A stretch of DNA of 64,000 bases from Paenibacillus sp. FSL H8-0332. Lineage in GTDB: Bacteria; Bacillota; Bacilli; Paenibacillales; Paenibacillaceae. How positions within the stretch are numbered: the first letter of the stretch is position 1; the number at the start of each line of letters is the position of its first letter. The notes beneath the pieces are model-generated. The model was not told the origin of the DNA, did not search any database, and saw nothing but the letters and a program-made list of their open reading frames with translations. The position numbers and the translations under genes were made by a program. The DNA lies in NCBI RefSeq assembly GCF_037963835.1, contig NZ_CP150145.1:4960001-5024000 (forward strand), in the 5' to 3' direction. Shown piece after piece: positions 42,894 to 51,064 of this stretch.

Positions 42894-44933
42894 ATGAACA
42901 AGTTAACTTCAGTCGTACTGGCTGCCATGTTAGTGATTCCTGCGGCCCCGGCTGCCGCGCGGGAGAAGGAGAGCCCGGTGCAGACAACAGCCCGCCTGCT
43001 GGGCTCGAAGATCGTATCCGATTACGGGGTAAGCGGCATGCAATATGCGATCAGGGATAGAGGTGCGATTACGGTATCCGGCGGCTTCGGTGTATCCGAT
43101 AAGGCAGCCGGGACGCCGATCACCAAGGATACGATGTTCGGCATCGGCTCGGTCAGCAAAATGCATGTCTCCGCAGCCACGATGATGCTCGCAGAAGATA
43201 AGATCATTGACATTGATCAGCCGCTGACCACGTATCTGCCGCAGTTCAAGATGGCCGATGAGCGGTACAAGCAGATTACCCCGCGCATGTTAATGAACCA
43301 CTCCTCGGGCCTGTACGGCAGCCACTACGGGAACAGCATTCTGATGGACGATGCCGATACACAGAATCATGATGAGCTGCTGACCAGGCTTCAGTCCGAA
43401 CGCCTGAAATCCGATCCCGGCGCATATTCCGTATACTGCAATGACGGCTTTCAATTACTGGAGCTGATGATTGAGCAGGTGACGGGCAATAGCTATACAG
43501 AGTTCCTGGATCAGCACATGAGCAGCCCGCTGAAGCTAAGCTCCACCAAGACGCCGCTGGATACCTTTAACCGGCAGCGGCTCGCCAAGACCTACTTCCC
43601 TGGTCTAACGCAGGCATTGCCTAGCGAGAACGCCAATATCCTCGGAGCGGGTGGCCTCTATTCCACAGCCGAAGATCTGACCACATTCGCCGAGATGCTG
43701 AACGGAAAGCATCCAGACGTTCTGTCGAAAGCCTCCGCTACAGCGATGCAGCAGCCCGAATACAAGAACGGGATCTGGGTACCTGAGGAGAGAAACAGCT
43801 TCAATTACGGTCTGGGCTGGGATGCCGTAGTTCTGGCGCCGTTCAGTGATTACGGAATCACAGCCTTATCCAAAGGCGGAGATACCATCATGTATCACGC
43901 TGACCTGATTACCCTGCCGGAATCCGATATATCCATCGCGGTGCTCTCGTCAGGCGGAAGCTCAATCTATAACACCATTTTCGCCACCAATGTGCTGCTG
44001 GCCTACCTGAAGGACACCGGGAAGATTAACAAGATTCTGCCGGATGCTGCCTTCAAGCCTCCTGTTAAAGCGGCTATGCCTGCTGAGATGCAGTCCTTTG
44101 CGGGATTATATGGCACTGTCGGCGCAACCACAGCCATAACCATTAAGGACGGAGCGATTGATCTGCCTGCGCTTGAAGGGGGACTCATTCCTGCACAGAA
44201 GTATATCTATACCGGCAAGGGGCAGTTCACGAGCCCGGACGGCAGCGCCGCCATAAGCTTCGATAAACAGAAGAACGGCAAAACCTATTTGAAGCTGAAT
44301 ACCCACCTGAGCATCCCTGGTGTTGGTCAAATGCTAATGGTCACATATGAATATCAGAAGCTTGCGGTAAGTCCGCTGAATGCTTCTACGAAGCAGGCCT
44401 GGGCGCAAAGAGACGGGAAGCATTACTACGCTGTGGATGAGAAAATCAATTCCTTCTTCTACCTCTCCCCTTCCATCTTGACGAAGACTATTGAGGTTGA
44501 ACAAGGCTATGCCACCGGGACGCGGATTGTGGACGAGAACACCGCCGTCAATGCGGCTGAAATTCCAGTGATGAACGGAAGAGATGCCTTCGATCTGACC
44601 TTCTCCAAGCAGAACGGTGCCGAATATTTAACCATTGACGGCAATGATTATATTAGCGAGAACGCCGTGAAGCCGATCTACGGAGGCCCTGCCTCTACCA
44701 GCACCGTTCCTGCGGGCGGCGAGAGTGTATGGTTCAAGATTGATAAGAAGGCTGCCGGCAAAACCATGACCGTTACCGCTCCCCCAAGCGGCGGTTTCGT
44801 TGTCTATGATGCCGACGGGATGATTGTAAGCCACTTCAAGGTAAGCAAAGACCCTTCGGTCCGGTTGCCGGAAGGAGGAATGGCCGTATTCGGCGGGCAA
44901 GCGGGCGATGTGTTCAGGATTGAGCTGCGATAA
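42894..44933 (+). CDS. Secreted serine hydrolase of the beta-lactamase class C fold
   Basis: This 679-residue protein has a signal peptide (cleavage near 'PAAAREKE', about 24). The penicillin-binding/beta-lactamase fold (about 30-390) has 'SVSK' as the S-X-X-K (about 89), 'YCN' as the Y-X-N (about 182) and 'KGGD' near 310. The remaining ~290 residues are beta-rich with no family that I recognise. GAGGAGG precedes ATG. It lies 117 bases after the AgrC-like gene, behind a TATGAT box (42843-42848) with a poor -35, as expected for an activator-dependent promoter. The substrate may be D-amino-acid peptides or an ester. Confidence 0.85.
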   Translation: MNKLTSVVLAAMLVIPAAPAAAREKESPVQTTARLLGSKIVSDYGVSGMQYAIRDRGAITVSGGFGVSDKAAGTPITKDTMFGIGSVSKMHVSAATMMLAEDKIIDIDQPLTTYLPQFKMADERYKQITPRMLMNHSSGLYGSHYGNSILMDDADTQNHDELLTRLQSERLKSDPGAYSVYCNDGFQLLELMIEQVTGNSYTEFLDQHMSSPLKLSSTKTPLDTFNRQRLAKTYFPGLTQALPSENANILGAGGLYSTAEDLTTFAEMLNGKHPDVLSKASATAMQQPEYKNGIWVPEERNSFNYGLGWDAVVLAPFSDYGITALSKGGDTIMYHADLITLPESDISIAVLSSGGSSIYNTIFATNVLLAYLKDTGKINKILPDAAFKPPVKAAMPAEMQSFAGLYGTVGATTAITIKDGAIDLPALEGGLIPAQKYIYTGKGQFTSPDGSAAISFDKQKNGKTYLKLNTHLSIPGVGQMLMVTYEYQKLAVSPLNASTKQAWAQRDGKHYYAVDEKINSFFYLSPSILTKTIEVEQGYATGTRIVDENTAVNAAEIPVMNGRDAFDLTFSKQNGAEYLTIDGNDYISENAVKPIYGGPASTSTVPAGGESVWFKIDKKAAGKTMTVTAPPSGGFVVYDADGMIVSHFKVSKDPSVRLPEGGMAVFGGQAGDVFRIELR

Positions 44934-44975
44934 CGCTTTCATATTTTATACACAGTTTCTCCCACTCTCTCAAAC

Positions 44976-45005
44976 TTGCTTAATGGGTGACAGGTATGTT
45001 TTAAT
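44976..45005 (+). promoter_or_regulatory. Likely promoter of the RNA element and dedA-uppP
   Basis: TTGCTT (44976-44981), 18 bases, TTTAAT (45000-45005). It would start transcription about 10-15 bases before the aptamer-like RNA at 45025. Confidence 0.4.
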
Positions 45006-45024
45006 GTTATCAAATTGAATAATA

Positions 45025-45138
45025 CTCTTATCCAGAGTTCGGTGGAGGGCTTCGCCCGATGATACCGCTGTGCCCGGCATGCTATAAGCATTAAGGCACA
45101 GCACTAGAGGCATCCCGGATGCCTTGCACAGATGAGAG
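45025..45138 (+). ncRNA. SAM-I-like four-way-junction RNA with altered core (riboswitch candidate)
   Basis: P1 forms from CTCTTATC (45025-45032) and GATGAGAG (45131-45138), 8 pairs. J1/2 is CAGAG, and P2 contains the kink-turn arms GGTGGAGGG and CCCGATGATACC. All of this matches the SAM-I (S-box) consensus as I know it. P3 (CTGTGCC/GGCACAG, with an inner ATGCT/AGCAT) and P4 (AGGCATC/GATGCCT) complete the junction. Different from SAM-I are three things: the P2 loop is TTC, with no ACUGG; J3/4 is CACTA, without the UCC that would form the pseudoknot; and the P3 SAM-contact bulge is rearranged. The ligand may be SAM or something else. A terminator follows, and the genes controlled are dedA and uppP. 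Confidence 0.72.
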
Positions 45139-45160
45139 GGTGCTGACAGTTGATGAGACT

Positions 45161-45187
45161 GCCCCCTTTAATTAGGGGGCTTTTTGT
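45161..45187 (+). terminator. Expression-platform terminator before dedA
   Basis: GCCCCC pairs with GGGGGC around TTTAATTA, followed by TTTTTGTTT. It lies 22 bases after P1 of the RNA and just before the dedA ribosome site, as in an off-switch attenuator. A second GATGAGA at 45152-45158 could compete with the P1 strand. Confidence 0.85.
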
Positions 45188-45207
45188 TTGAGAAGGGAGA
45201 GAAACGC

Positions 45208-45801
45208 ATGACAGAGTGGATTACGGAATTTATACTCTTTTTCAAAGATTTGTCCTATGCAGGTATCGTCATCGCCTTGTCGTTTGAATTCGTACCTGCT
45301 GAAATCGTGCTGCCGCTTGCCGGATATTGGGTGTATCTTGGGGACATGAAGCTCCTGCTTACGATCCTGGCTGGTACTGTCGGGGGCACCTTCGGCCCGC
45401 TAACACTGTATGCCTTGGGCCGGTATGGCGGCAGGCCGATGGTCGATAAGTACGGCAAGTATCTGTTCATCCGCCCGCATCATCTGGAGGCCTCCGACCG
45501 TTTTTTTGAGAAATACGGCAGCGGTGTGGCCTTCTACGGACGCTTCATCCCCGGTGTAAGAACGCTGATCTCCATCCCTTGCGGAATCGCCAAAATGAAT
45601 GTGTTCAAGTTCAGTCTGTACACCTTCCTGGCCATGCTTCCGATCACCTCGGTCTATGTCTATCTGGGCTTCAAGCTGGGCTCGCAGTGGGAGCATGTGG
45701 ACGAGATCGTCAAGCCTTACCTTATTCCGGCGGCAACCCTGTTCCTGCTCGGCTTCGGACTGTACGTCTTGTCCAAGCGGCTAAGAAGAAGACAGGCTTA
45801 A
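45208..45801 (+). CDS. DedA-family membrane protein
   Basis: This 197-residue protein starts at ATG 45208, 9 bases after AAGGGAG. It has the DedA/SNARE-associated signature: 'FVPAEIVLPLAGYW', 'GGTFGPLTLYALGRYGG', 'RFIPGVRTLISIPCGIAKMN', with membrane helices along its length. DedA proteins are reported to flip undecaprenyl phosphate across the membrane (UptA in B. subtilis). Here the next gene is uppP, which makes that lipid, so the pair would dephosphorylate and return the carrier used for wall and glycan synthesis. It lies directly behind the riboswitch-like RNA. Confidence 0.88.
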   Translation: MTEWITEFILFFKDLSYAGIVIALSFEFVPAEIVLPLAGYWVYLGDMKLLLTILAGTVGGTFGPLTLYALGRYGGRPMVDKYGKYLFIRPHHLEASDRFFEKYGSGVAFYGRFIPGVRTLISIPCGIAKMNVFKFSLYTFLAMLPITSVYVYLGFKLGSQWEHVDEIVKPYLIPAATLFLLGFGLYVLSKRLRRRQA

Positions 45802-45832
45802 CGAATTTGCAGTTGATATTCAGGAGGAACTC

Positions 45833-46645
45833 ATGGAGAATTGGTTCGAATGGCTGAAATACTTATTGCTGGGTCTCGTGCAGGGAGTGACGGAGCCGAT
45901 TCCCGTCTCTTCCAGCGGGCACCTGATCATCGTACAACGACTGCTCGGCATGAAGCAGAATGGGCTATCCTTTGAAATCTTAACGAATACGGCATCCCTG
46001 ATCGCCATCTGTTTTATTTTCCGCAAAGATATTCTGGATCTGATTACAGGTGCCTTCCATTATATGCGCACGCGCAATGCCAAGTACCGGTCGGAGTTCA
46101 TGTTCTGCCTCTATATTGTGATAGGTACGATTCCTGCAGCCGTGGCTGCTGTGTTCTTCAAGGATACGATCGAACGCGTCTTCACCTCCGTACATACCGT
46201 ATCCATCAGCTTACTTGTTACCGGGGTGGCCCTCTGGCTGATCCGCAATCTCCGCGGGCAAAAAAGAGACGGCAATCTTACCGTGCGGGATGCCATTCTT
46301 GTCGGACTGGCTCAGGCAGTGGCCCTGATTCCCGGTATCAGCCGTTCCGGTTCAACCGTGATCGCCTCGATCGCCGTCGGGATGAAGCAGGAGACCGCAC
46401 TCAAGTTCTCCTTCATGCTGTACATTCCTATTAGTATCGGCGGTCTGATCCTGGGTGCATCCGACATCGTGCATGATCCTAACCGCTCCGCGCTGGCAAT
46501 TCCCTTTATGATTGCCTTCCTCACCACACTGGTCGCCACTTATTACGCGATGCGCTGGTTCATCGGCATTATGGCGAAGGGGAACCTGATCTACTTTTCG
46601 TACTACTGCTTCGTGGTGGGCACGCTACTGCTGATCTTCCAGTAA
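45833..46645 (+). CDS. uppP: Undecaprenyl-diphosphatase
   Basis: This 270-residue membrane enzyme has the catalytic (E/Q)-X3-E motif in 'QGVTEPIPVSSSGH' (near the N-terminus) and 'PGISRSGST' (about 164-172), with about eight membrane helices. It removes a phosphate from undecaprenyl pyrophosphate on the outer membrane face. AGGAGG precedes ATG by 6 bases. It starts 31 bases after dedA, so it shares the RNA-controlled message. Confidence 0.93.
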   Translation: MENWFEWLKYLLLGLVQGVTEPIPVSSSGHLIIVQRLLGMKQNGLSFEILTNTASLIAICFIFRKDILDLITGAFHYMRTRNAKYRSEFMFCLYIVIGTIPAAVAAVFFKDTIERVFTSVHTVSISLLVTGVALWLIRNLRGQKRDGNLTVRDAILVGLAQAVALIPGISRSGSTVIASIAVGMKQETALKFSFMLYIPISIGGLILGASDIVHDPNRSALAIPFMIAFLTTLVATYYAMRWFIGIMAKGNLIYFSYYCFVVGTLLLIFQ

Positions 46646-46663
46646 CAGAAACGGATGCCCTTA

Positions 46664-48241
46664 CTATTCGCTCCAAGGCAACAGACGGGGATGCTCGTCA
46701 AGGATGGACTGATACTGCTCCTTCCAGCCGTACTTGCCATTCGGGTCCAGTTGCATATAACGCATATACTTCTCCAGCCGAAATTCCTGCTTCGACCAGC
46801 CGAGATGCTTAATCCGCAGGTTGCTCAATTGATGAGGCAATTCCCAAATATTCTCTGGCAACCGCCCGGAGTGTTGCGGGAGATCATTCCAGAGATAGGT
46901 AAAGTCTTCGCGGTAGCGGACCAGGAACGGCCGGTATCTCATGTGGGCCCGCCAGTACTTATCCTCGCGGTAATGGTTGTCATCCCATAGATCGTAGAGG
47001 CGGAAGCAGAATAAGTCGCAGTTCTCCGTTCTCAGCAGGGAGTCCACTTCTTCGGCAAAGCTGGGTTCAAAGATCTCATCCCCATCCAGATTAAGAATCC
47101 ATTCCGGCTGGGTCGCAACCACCGCCTCCCACTGCTGCTTGCGCAGCTCGGATTCATTGTTGAAGCGGGAGACCGGATTATAAATCAACTTAAGCGGAAT
47201 TCCCCCCAGAACCTCCTTAACTAATTCTGCTGTTTCATCTGTGCTGCCATCATCGATAATAACGGCCTCATCGATATATTTGCGGTGCTCTTCCAGAATC
47301 TTCCGCAGGAACCTTGAGGCTTCATTCTTGACGATCATCGTGAGAGTCAGCTTGTGCCGGCGTTGTGCCGCTGCCGGGGTGACAACATGTTCCGCATCAG
47401 CAGCTTGCAGCTTAATTAGATTAGCTTCTGCATCTGTTAGTTTTACGAACTCCTCCACTTTGTCAAGATCACTGTCTCTGTAGATATGCAGCGCCGGATA
47501 ATGAGTATCCACGAAGAGGGGAATATCAAGTGCTGCTGCACGGATACAGAAATGGCGATCCTCTCCCCAATAGGAGAGGTTTCGGACCTTCTTGTAACTA
47601 ATACCGGACTTGATGGCCTCGATGCTGATCAGAGTACAGGCACCAAGTCCGCCGACTTCATAGGTTCCCGGTTGCCTCATCTTAAGCAGAAAAGCATGCA
47701 GGCGGCGCTTGATCTCCTCAGGTGAAAGCTTTTCTCCCGGCAACGCTTCCCATTGGTTGTATTCGTCATGCATCCACACCTGCGGCTGTTCCAGCTTGCC
47801 CGGCTGCCACTGGGTCCAGAACACTTCAGCGATAATGTCCTTGCCTGAATTGATCAGCTGTTCCAGCGTACTTGGATGAAGAATAAGATCGGAATCCACC
47901 AGAAACAGATAATCATAGCCGAAAGCTTCCGCGCGCCGGATCATCTTATTTTTGAACTCGGCCACCTTCCAGACAAGGCTGATACGCCAGGCATGGGTAT
48001 TATCATCGCGTATATAGTCATCATGGTAGCCAGAGGATTCCAGGAAGACTGTTCTCCCGCTTTGGGCGAACTGCTGCAGGAGTTCACTGGAAGCTGTATC
48101 CCGATTATCATCAATCAGATAGTAATGCAGCTCAATATTGTTAAGGTTGAGCCGCTGCAGCGACTTCAGAAAATGCTCCAGAATCTCCGGTTTCTGATGG
48201 ATCGGGCTCCCAAGTAGCACTCGTTTTATCTTCTGATTCAT
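46664..48241 (-). CDS. Two-domain glycosyltransferase
   Basis: This 525-residue protein has an N-terminal GT-A domain (about 1-265) with 'VLLGSPIHQKPEILEHFL', 'LIDDN' and the metal-binding 'LVDSDLIL' (about 115-122). This half resembles Anp1-type and collagen-type transferases. A GT2 domain (about 295-525) follows, with 'LTLTMIVKNE', 'IDDGSTDET' and 'NLDGDE'. GGAGTGGG precedes ATG. It converges with uppP (19 bases apart) and stands alone. The acceptor is not known. It shares the theme of multi-domain transferases seen elsewhere in the window. Confidence 0.82.
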   Translation of the reverse strand: MNQKIKRVLLGSPIHQKPEILEHFLKSLQRLNLNNIELHYYLIDDNRDTASSELLQQFAQSGRTVFLESSGYHDDYIRDDNTHAWRISLVWKVAEFKNKMIRRAEAFGYDYLFLVDSDLILHPSTLEQLINSGKDIIAEVFWTQWQPGKLEQPQVWMHDEYNQWEALPGEKLSPEEIKRRLHAFLLKMRQPGTYEVGGLGACTLISIEAIKSGISYKKVRNLSYWGEDRHFCIRAAALDIPLFVDTHYPALHIYRDSDLDKVEEFVKLTDAEANLIKLQAADAEHVVTPAAAQRRHKLTLTMIVKNEASRFLRKILEEHRKYIDEAVIIDDGSTDETAELVKEVLGGIPLKLIYNPVSRFNNESELRKQQWEAVVATQPEWILNLDGDEIFEPSFAEEVDSLLRTENCDLFCFRLYDLWDDNHYREDKYWRAHMRYRPFLVRYREDFTYLWNDLPQHSGRLPENIWELPHQLSNLRIKHLGWSKQEFRLEKYMRYMQLDPNGKYGWKEQYQSILDEHPRLLPWSE

Positions 48242-48382
48242 ATGAGCCCACTCCAGAATAAAGTTATCATGACTAGAACACCCCTTTGATTTGAAAATAA
48301 TTGATATAACACAATATATATTAAGTGAGTTATCTAGATAAGCCTATTTTCCTGAAATTACAACCTTCTAGCCCGCCGGGCA

Positions 48383-48430
48383 AAACGACAAACACCCCTT
48401 AGAATCAATTGATCCTAAGGGGTGTTTGTC
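48383..48430 (-). terminator. Terminator after hflC
   Basis: GACAAACACCCCTTAG pairs with the matching CTAAGGGGTGTTTGTC (16 pairs, loop 12 bases), followed on the minus strand by GTTTTGC. It starts 12 bases past the stop at 48442. Confidence 0.88.
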
Positions 48431-48441
48431 ATTCAGCCTAT

Positions 48442-49311
48442 TTATTTATTGCCCATCAGTATCTTCGCATAAGGCGAATCGATCGGGATCATGATGACCG
48501 GCTCATTCTTCAGCGTGGTCACATAACTCTGCAGCGTGCGGTAGAAGCTATAGAACTCAGGAGATTTGCCATAGGCCAGGTTATAGATCTTGGCAGCTTC
48601 CCCTTCGCCTGCGGCGATAATCTTCTTGGAGTCGGCTTCAGCCTGGGCCATCAGCTCCCGGGAGGCGCGGTCCGCCTTGGAGGTGATCTTCCGGGATTCC
48701 TCGTCCCCTTCGGACAGATAACGTGCAGCAATGGATTGACGGTCCGAGATCATCCGGTTGTACACGCTCTGCTTGTTCTCTTCCGGCAGGTCGGTACGCT
48801 TGATCCGTACGTCAATGACTTCAATTCCGTAATTATCCCGGGTCAAAGCCGCTACTACATCCTTAGTAATCTCATCATTAATATTGCCCCGTCCGGTATC
48901 CTCACTGATGATATTCTCATAGTTGACCTCCGACAGTTTGCGGCGCACCGAGTTGTAGACAGCTTCATCGATACGCTGGACCCCACCGCTGACCGATTGA
49001 ACGGTTCTCAGGAACTGCGAGGCGTTGGTGATTCTCCAGACCGTATAATTATCAACCACAATCGGCTTCTGGTCCTTGGTCAGAATGCTGGTCGGCGAGC
49101 TCTCGTACGTCATCTGATACTTGGGCAGCTCCGAGACATTTTCGATAAAAGGAAGCTTGAACTTAAGCCCCGGCTCCTCCACCGCACGCATTGCTTCACC
49201 GAAACGGAGAACGACCTTATATTCCCCTTCCTTCACGATGTACATAGAGCCAGCCAGCAGAATAATCAGAACGATAGATGATATCAATAAGATGATCGGG
49301 TTTCTTTTCAC
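48442..49311 (-). CDS. hflC: HflC, SPFH/prohibitin membrane protein
   Basis: This 289-residue protein has an N-terminal membrane anchor (about 5-25) and an SPFH domain ('GEYKVVLRFGE', 'GLKFKLPF', 'DVRIKRTDLP', 'AEGEGEAAKIYN' type), typical of HflC. With HflK it forms a large membrane ring that in E. coli regulates the FtsH protease. It overlaps hflK by 4 bases (ATGA). No ftsH gene is next to it. Confidence 0.92.
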   Translation of the reverse strand: MKRNPIILLISSIVLIILLAGSMYIVKEGEYKVVLRFGEAMRAVEEPGLKFKLPFIENVSELPKYQMTYESSPTSILTKDQKPIVVDNYTVWRITNASQFLRTVQSVSGGVQRIDEAVYNSVRRKLSEVNYENIISEDTGRGNINDEITKDVVAALTRDNYGIEVIDVRIKRTDLPEENKQSVYNRMISDRQSIAARYLSEGDEESRKITSKADRASRELMAQAEADSKKIIAAGEGEAAKIYNLAYGKSPEFYSFYRTLQSYVTTLKNEPVIMIPIDSPYAKILMGNK

Positions 49312-50360
49312 TTGGCATCTCCTCCTTGCGGTGCGGCTGAAGGCGCCGGATTCACAGCGGCAGGAGCAGAGGGGCTATCCTTGGTGCTGCGCATCAGCTC
49401 ATTCAGCGGCAGATAGTTCACAGTGTCACTGTTTGAGTTCGTAATGAAGATTCTGGCGTTAGGCAGGATCGTCTCCAGTGTCTCCAGGACCAGCCGGCTC
49501 TCGGTGACGCTCTGATTATTGGCATATTCGGCAAAAATCGCATTGAACCGCGCCACATCCCCCTGCGCATTCAGGATACGCGACTTCTTCTCGCCTTCGG
49601 CCCGCTCCAGCAGGGCCTGTGCTTCACCGCGCGCCTTCGGAATGATATCGTTCTCGTACTTCTTGGCGTTGTTGATCTTCGTATTCTTCTCTTCACGGGC
49701 ATTCGTGACCTCGCGGAAGGCTTCCTCCACCTGGCCGCTTGGCGGCTCAATATCCTGGAACTTGATATCGATGATCTGAATGCCGGTGTTGTATTTCTTC
49801 TGCAGATCCACCAGCAGCACGCGGACTTTATCCTGAATGACCGTCTTCCCGTCGGTAATCGCATAGTCCAGCTTCTCGGAACCAATGACCGCACGGATCG
49901 AGGAGCTGGCCGAGTTGCGCAGGAATTTGTCCGGGTCATCAATGTTATACAGGTAATCACGGATATTGCTGATCTTCCACTGGACTACCGCATCGGCAGA
50001 GACAATATTCTCATCACCCGTAATCATCATAGCTTCATCATCCACCGGAACTGCTCCATCCGACTCTTGGCGGTACCCGATATGAATCCGCTGGGTCAGC
50101 TCGGCAGGCACGGTAATTACATCCTGGATGGGATAGGGCCATTTGAAATGGAGCCCGGCTGAGCTCTCACTCGTATACTTGCCGAAGGTCAGAATAGCCG
50201 CACGTTCCTGCTCCTGCACAGTATAAAATGAGGTGGCGCCGATATACAGCAACACAGCCGCAGCGGCTACCCCCACCCCTATCCTCTTGTACATGCCCGG
50301 CTTCAACTTCGGCAGCTTGAACCCTGGGATATTATCGCCATTCTGGTTCATGAAATTCAA
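49308..50360 (-). CDS. hflK: HflK, SPFH/prohibitin membrane protein
   Basis: This 350-residue protein has a cytoplasmic Gly/Pro-rich start, one membrane segment (about 25-45), then an SPFH domain with 'FYTVQEQERAAILTFGKY', 'GLHFKWPYP' and 'DIKFQDIEPP', a coiled region and a Pro/Ala-rich tail. The start is TTG 50360, 9 bases after AAAGGAG; an inner ATG lies 3 codons later. It is the first gene of the hflKC operon. Confidence 0.9.
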   Translation of the reverse strand: MNFMNQNGDNIPGFKLPKLKPGMYKRIGVGVAAAAVLLYIGATSFYTVQEQERAAILTFGKYTSESSAGLHFKWPYPIQDVITVPAELTQRIHIGYRQESDGAVPVDDEAMMITGDENIVSADAVVQWKISNIRDYLYNIDDPDKFLRNSASSSIRAVIGSEKLDYAITDGKTVIQDKVRVLLVDLQKKYNTGIQIIDIKFQDIEPPSGQVEEAFREVTNAREEKNTKINNAKKYENDIIPKARGEAQALLERAEGEKKSRILNAQGDVARFNAIFAEYANNQSVTESRLVLETLETILPNARIFITNSNSDTVNYLPLNELMRSTKDSPSAPAAVNPAPSAAPQGGDAK

Positions 50361-50761
50361 GATGCATCGCTCCTTTTGGCGTATTTTAGTCTTATTAAAG
50401 GTTTATATACGTGAATAAATCAAAAAAGTCGCAACTATTTCAGCTTTGTTCAAGCTTTCTGCATTTTGCTGCGTTTCTCTCTGTCAATTGCCACTATTTC
50501 ACGGTTTGGACTCATATCCCCTACCGGACATATGCTACAGAATTTGGTGAATACAATCAGTTAATCATATCAGACCAACACACCCGGTTCCTTGATCAGG
50601 ACAGTAACCTGCAGGTACTATTTACTCCGTAGCAAACACTAGTACTCAAATGTTGATGCAATTTATGGAGCACAGTACGGACTAGGGCTGAAGCTTTATT
50701 GTACAGCAATGATTTGAGGTCATTTTCCTCCACTGCCCTTCGTTTTCACCGAAGGGCGCAC

Positions 50762-50801
50762 ACCAAAAGACGTTCCCGGCAGGTCGGGAACGTCTTTTGG
50801 T
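50762..50801 (-). terminator. Strong hairpin, likely terminator of the ABC operon
   Basis: ACCAAAAGACGTTCCCG pairs with its full complement around a 6-base loop, 17 pairs. It lies about 260 bases past the ABC ATPase stop. There is only a short U-run. A second hairpin (GCCCTTCG/CGAAGGGC, 50735-50757) is adjacent. Confidence 0.55.
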
Positions 50802-50818
50802 AACTCATATCCTAAGCG

Positions 50819-51002
50819 TAACGGACTCAGGAGTACTTATCTCTGCTGAAACTCCACGTTGGGACAAGTTACGGACCCCACAGTCCTTATCGCCCGCTCT
50901 TTCACCCAAAAACGTCTCTCAGACAGACTCTAAGGTCCCCTCGGTCCGTTAAGCCGCAAAAAGTGGCGTTTTCTTAAAAATAACGGCGCTCAGGTCCGTT
51001 AG
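50819..51002. repeat. Intergenic repeat-like element with TAACGGAC ends
   Basis: The element is bounded by TAACGGAC (50819-50826) and GTCCGTTA (50995-51002), inverted, with an inner GGTCCGTTA copy (50943-50951) and a variant TTACGGACC near 50872. It is non-coding and resembles the dispersed 'GGTCCGTTA' repeats I associate with Paenibacillus intergenic regions. No transposase is present. Confidence 0.4.
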
Positions 51003-51064
51003 AAGCCGATTTGGTTACTTCCGCTCCGGTAGGAGCCTACTCGGCTCTTGCAATGGTGCTTATC

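Larger units (their letters stand above)
50361..51064. other. Long intergenic region with hairpins and a repeat element
   Basis: There are 700 bases with no gene I can support. They hold a small hairpin (50735-50757), a strong hairpin (50762-50801) and a 184-base repeat-like element (50819-51002). The first 350 bases carry nothing that I recognise apart from the upstream region of hflK. Confidence 0.6.

Noticed and set aside
45025..45187. T-box, lysine or cyclic-di-AMP riboswitch
   Set aside because: There is no GGGTGGTACC-type T-box bulge and no ydaO or L-box core. The P1/J1-2/kink-turn pattern fits the SAM-I family better.
50411..50632. A 73-residue frame upstream of hflK
   Set aside because: No ribosome site and no recognisable domain; composition looks intergenic.
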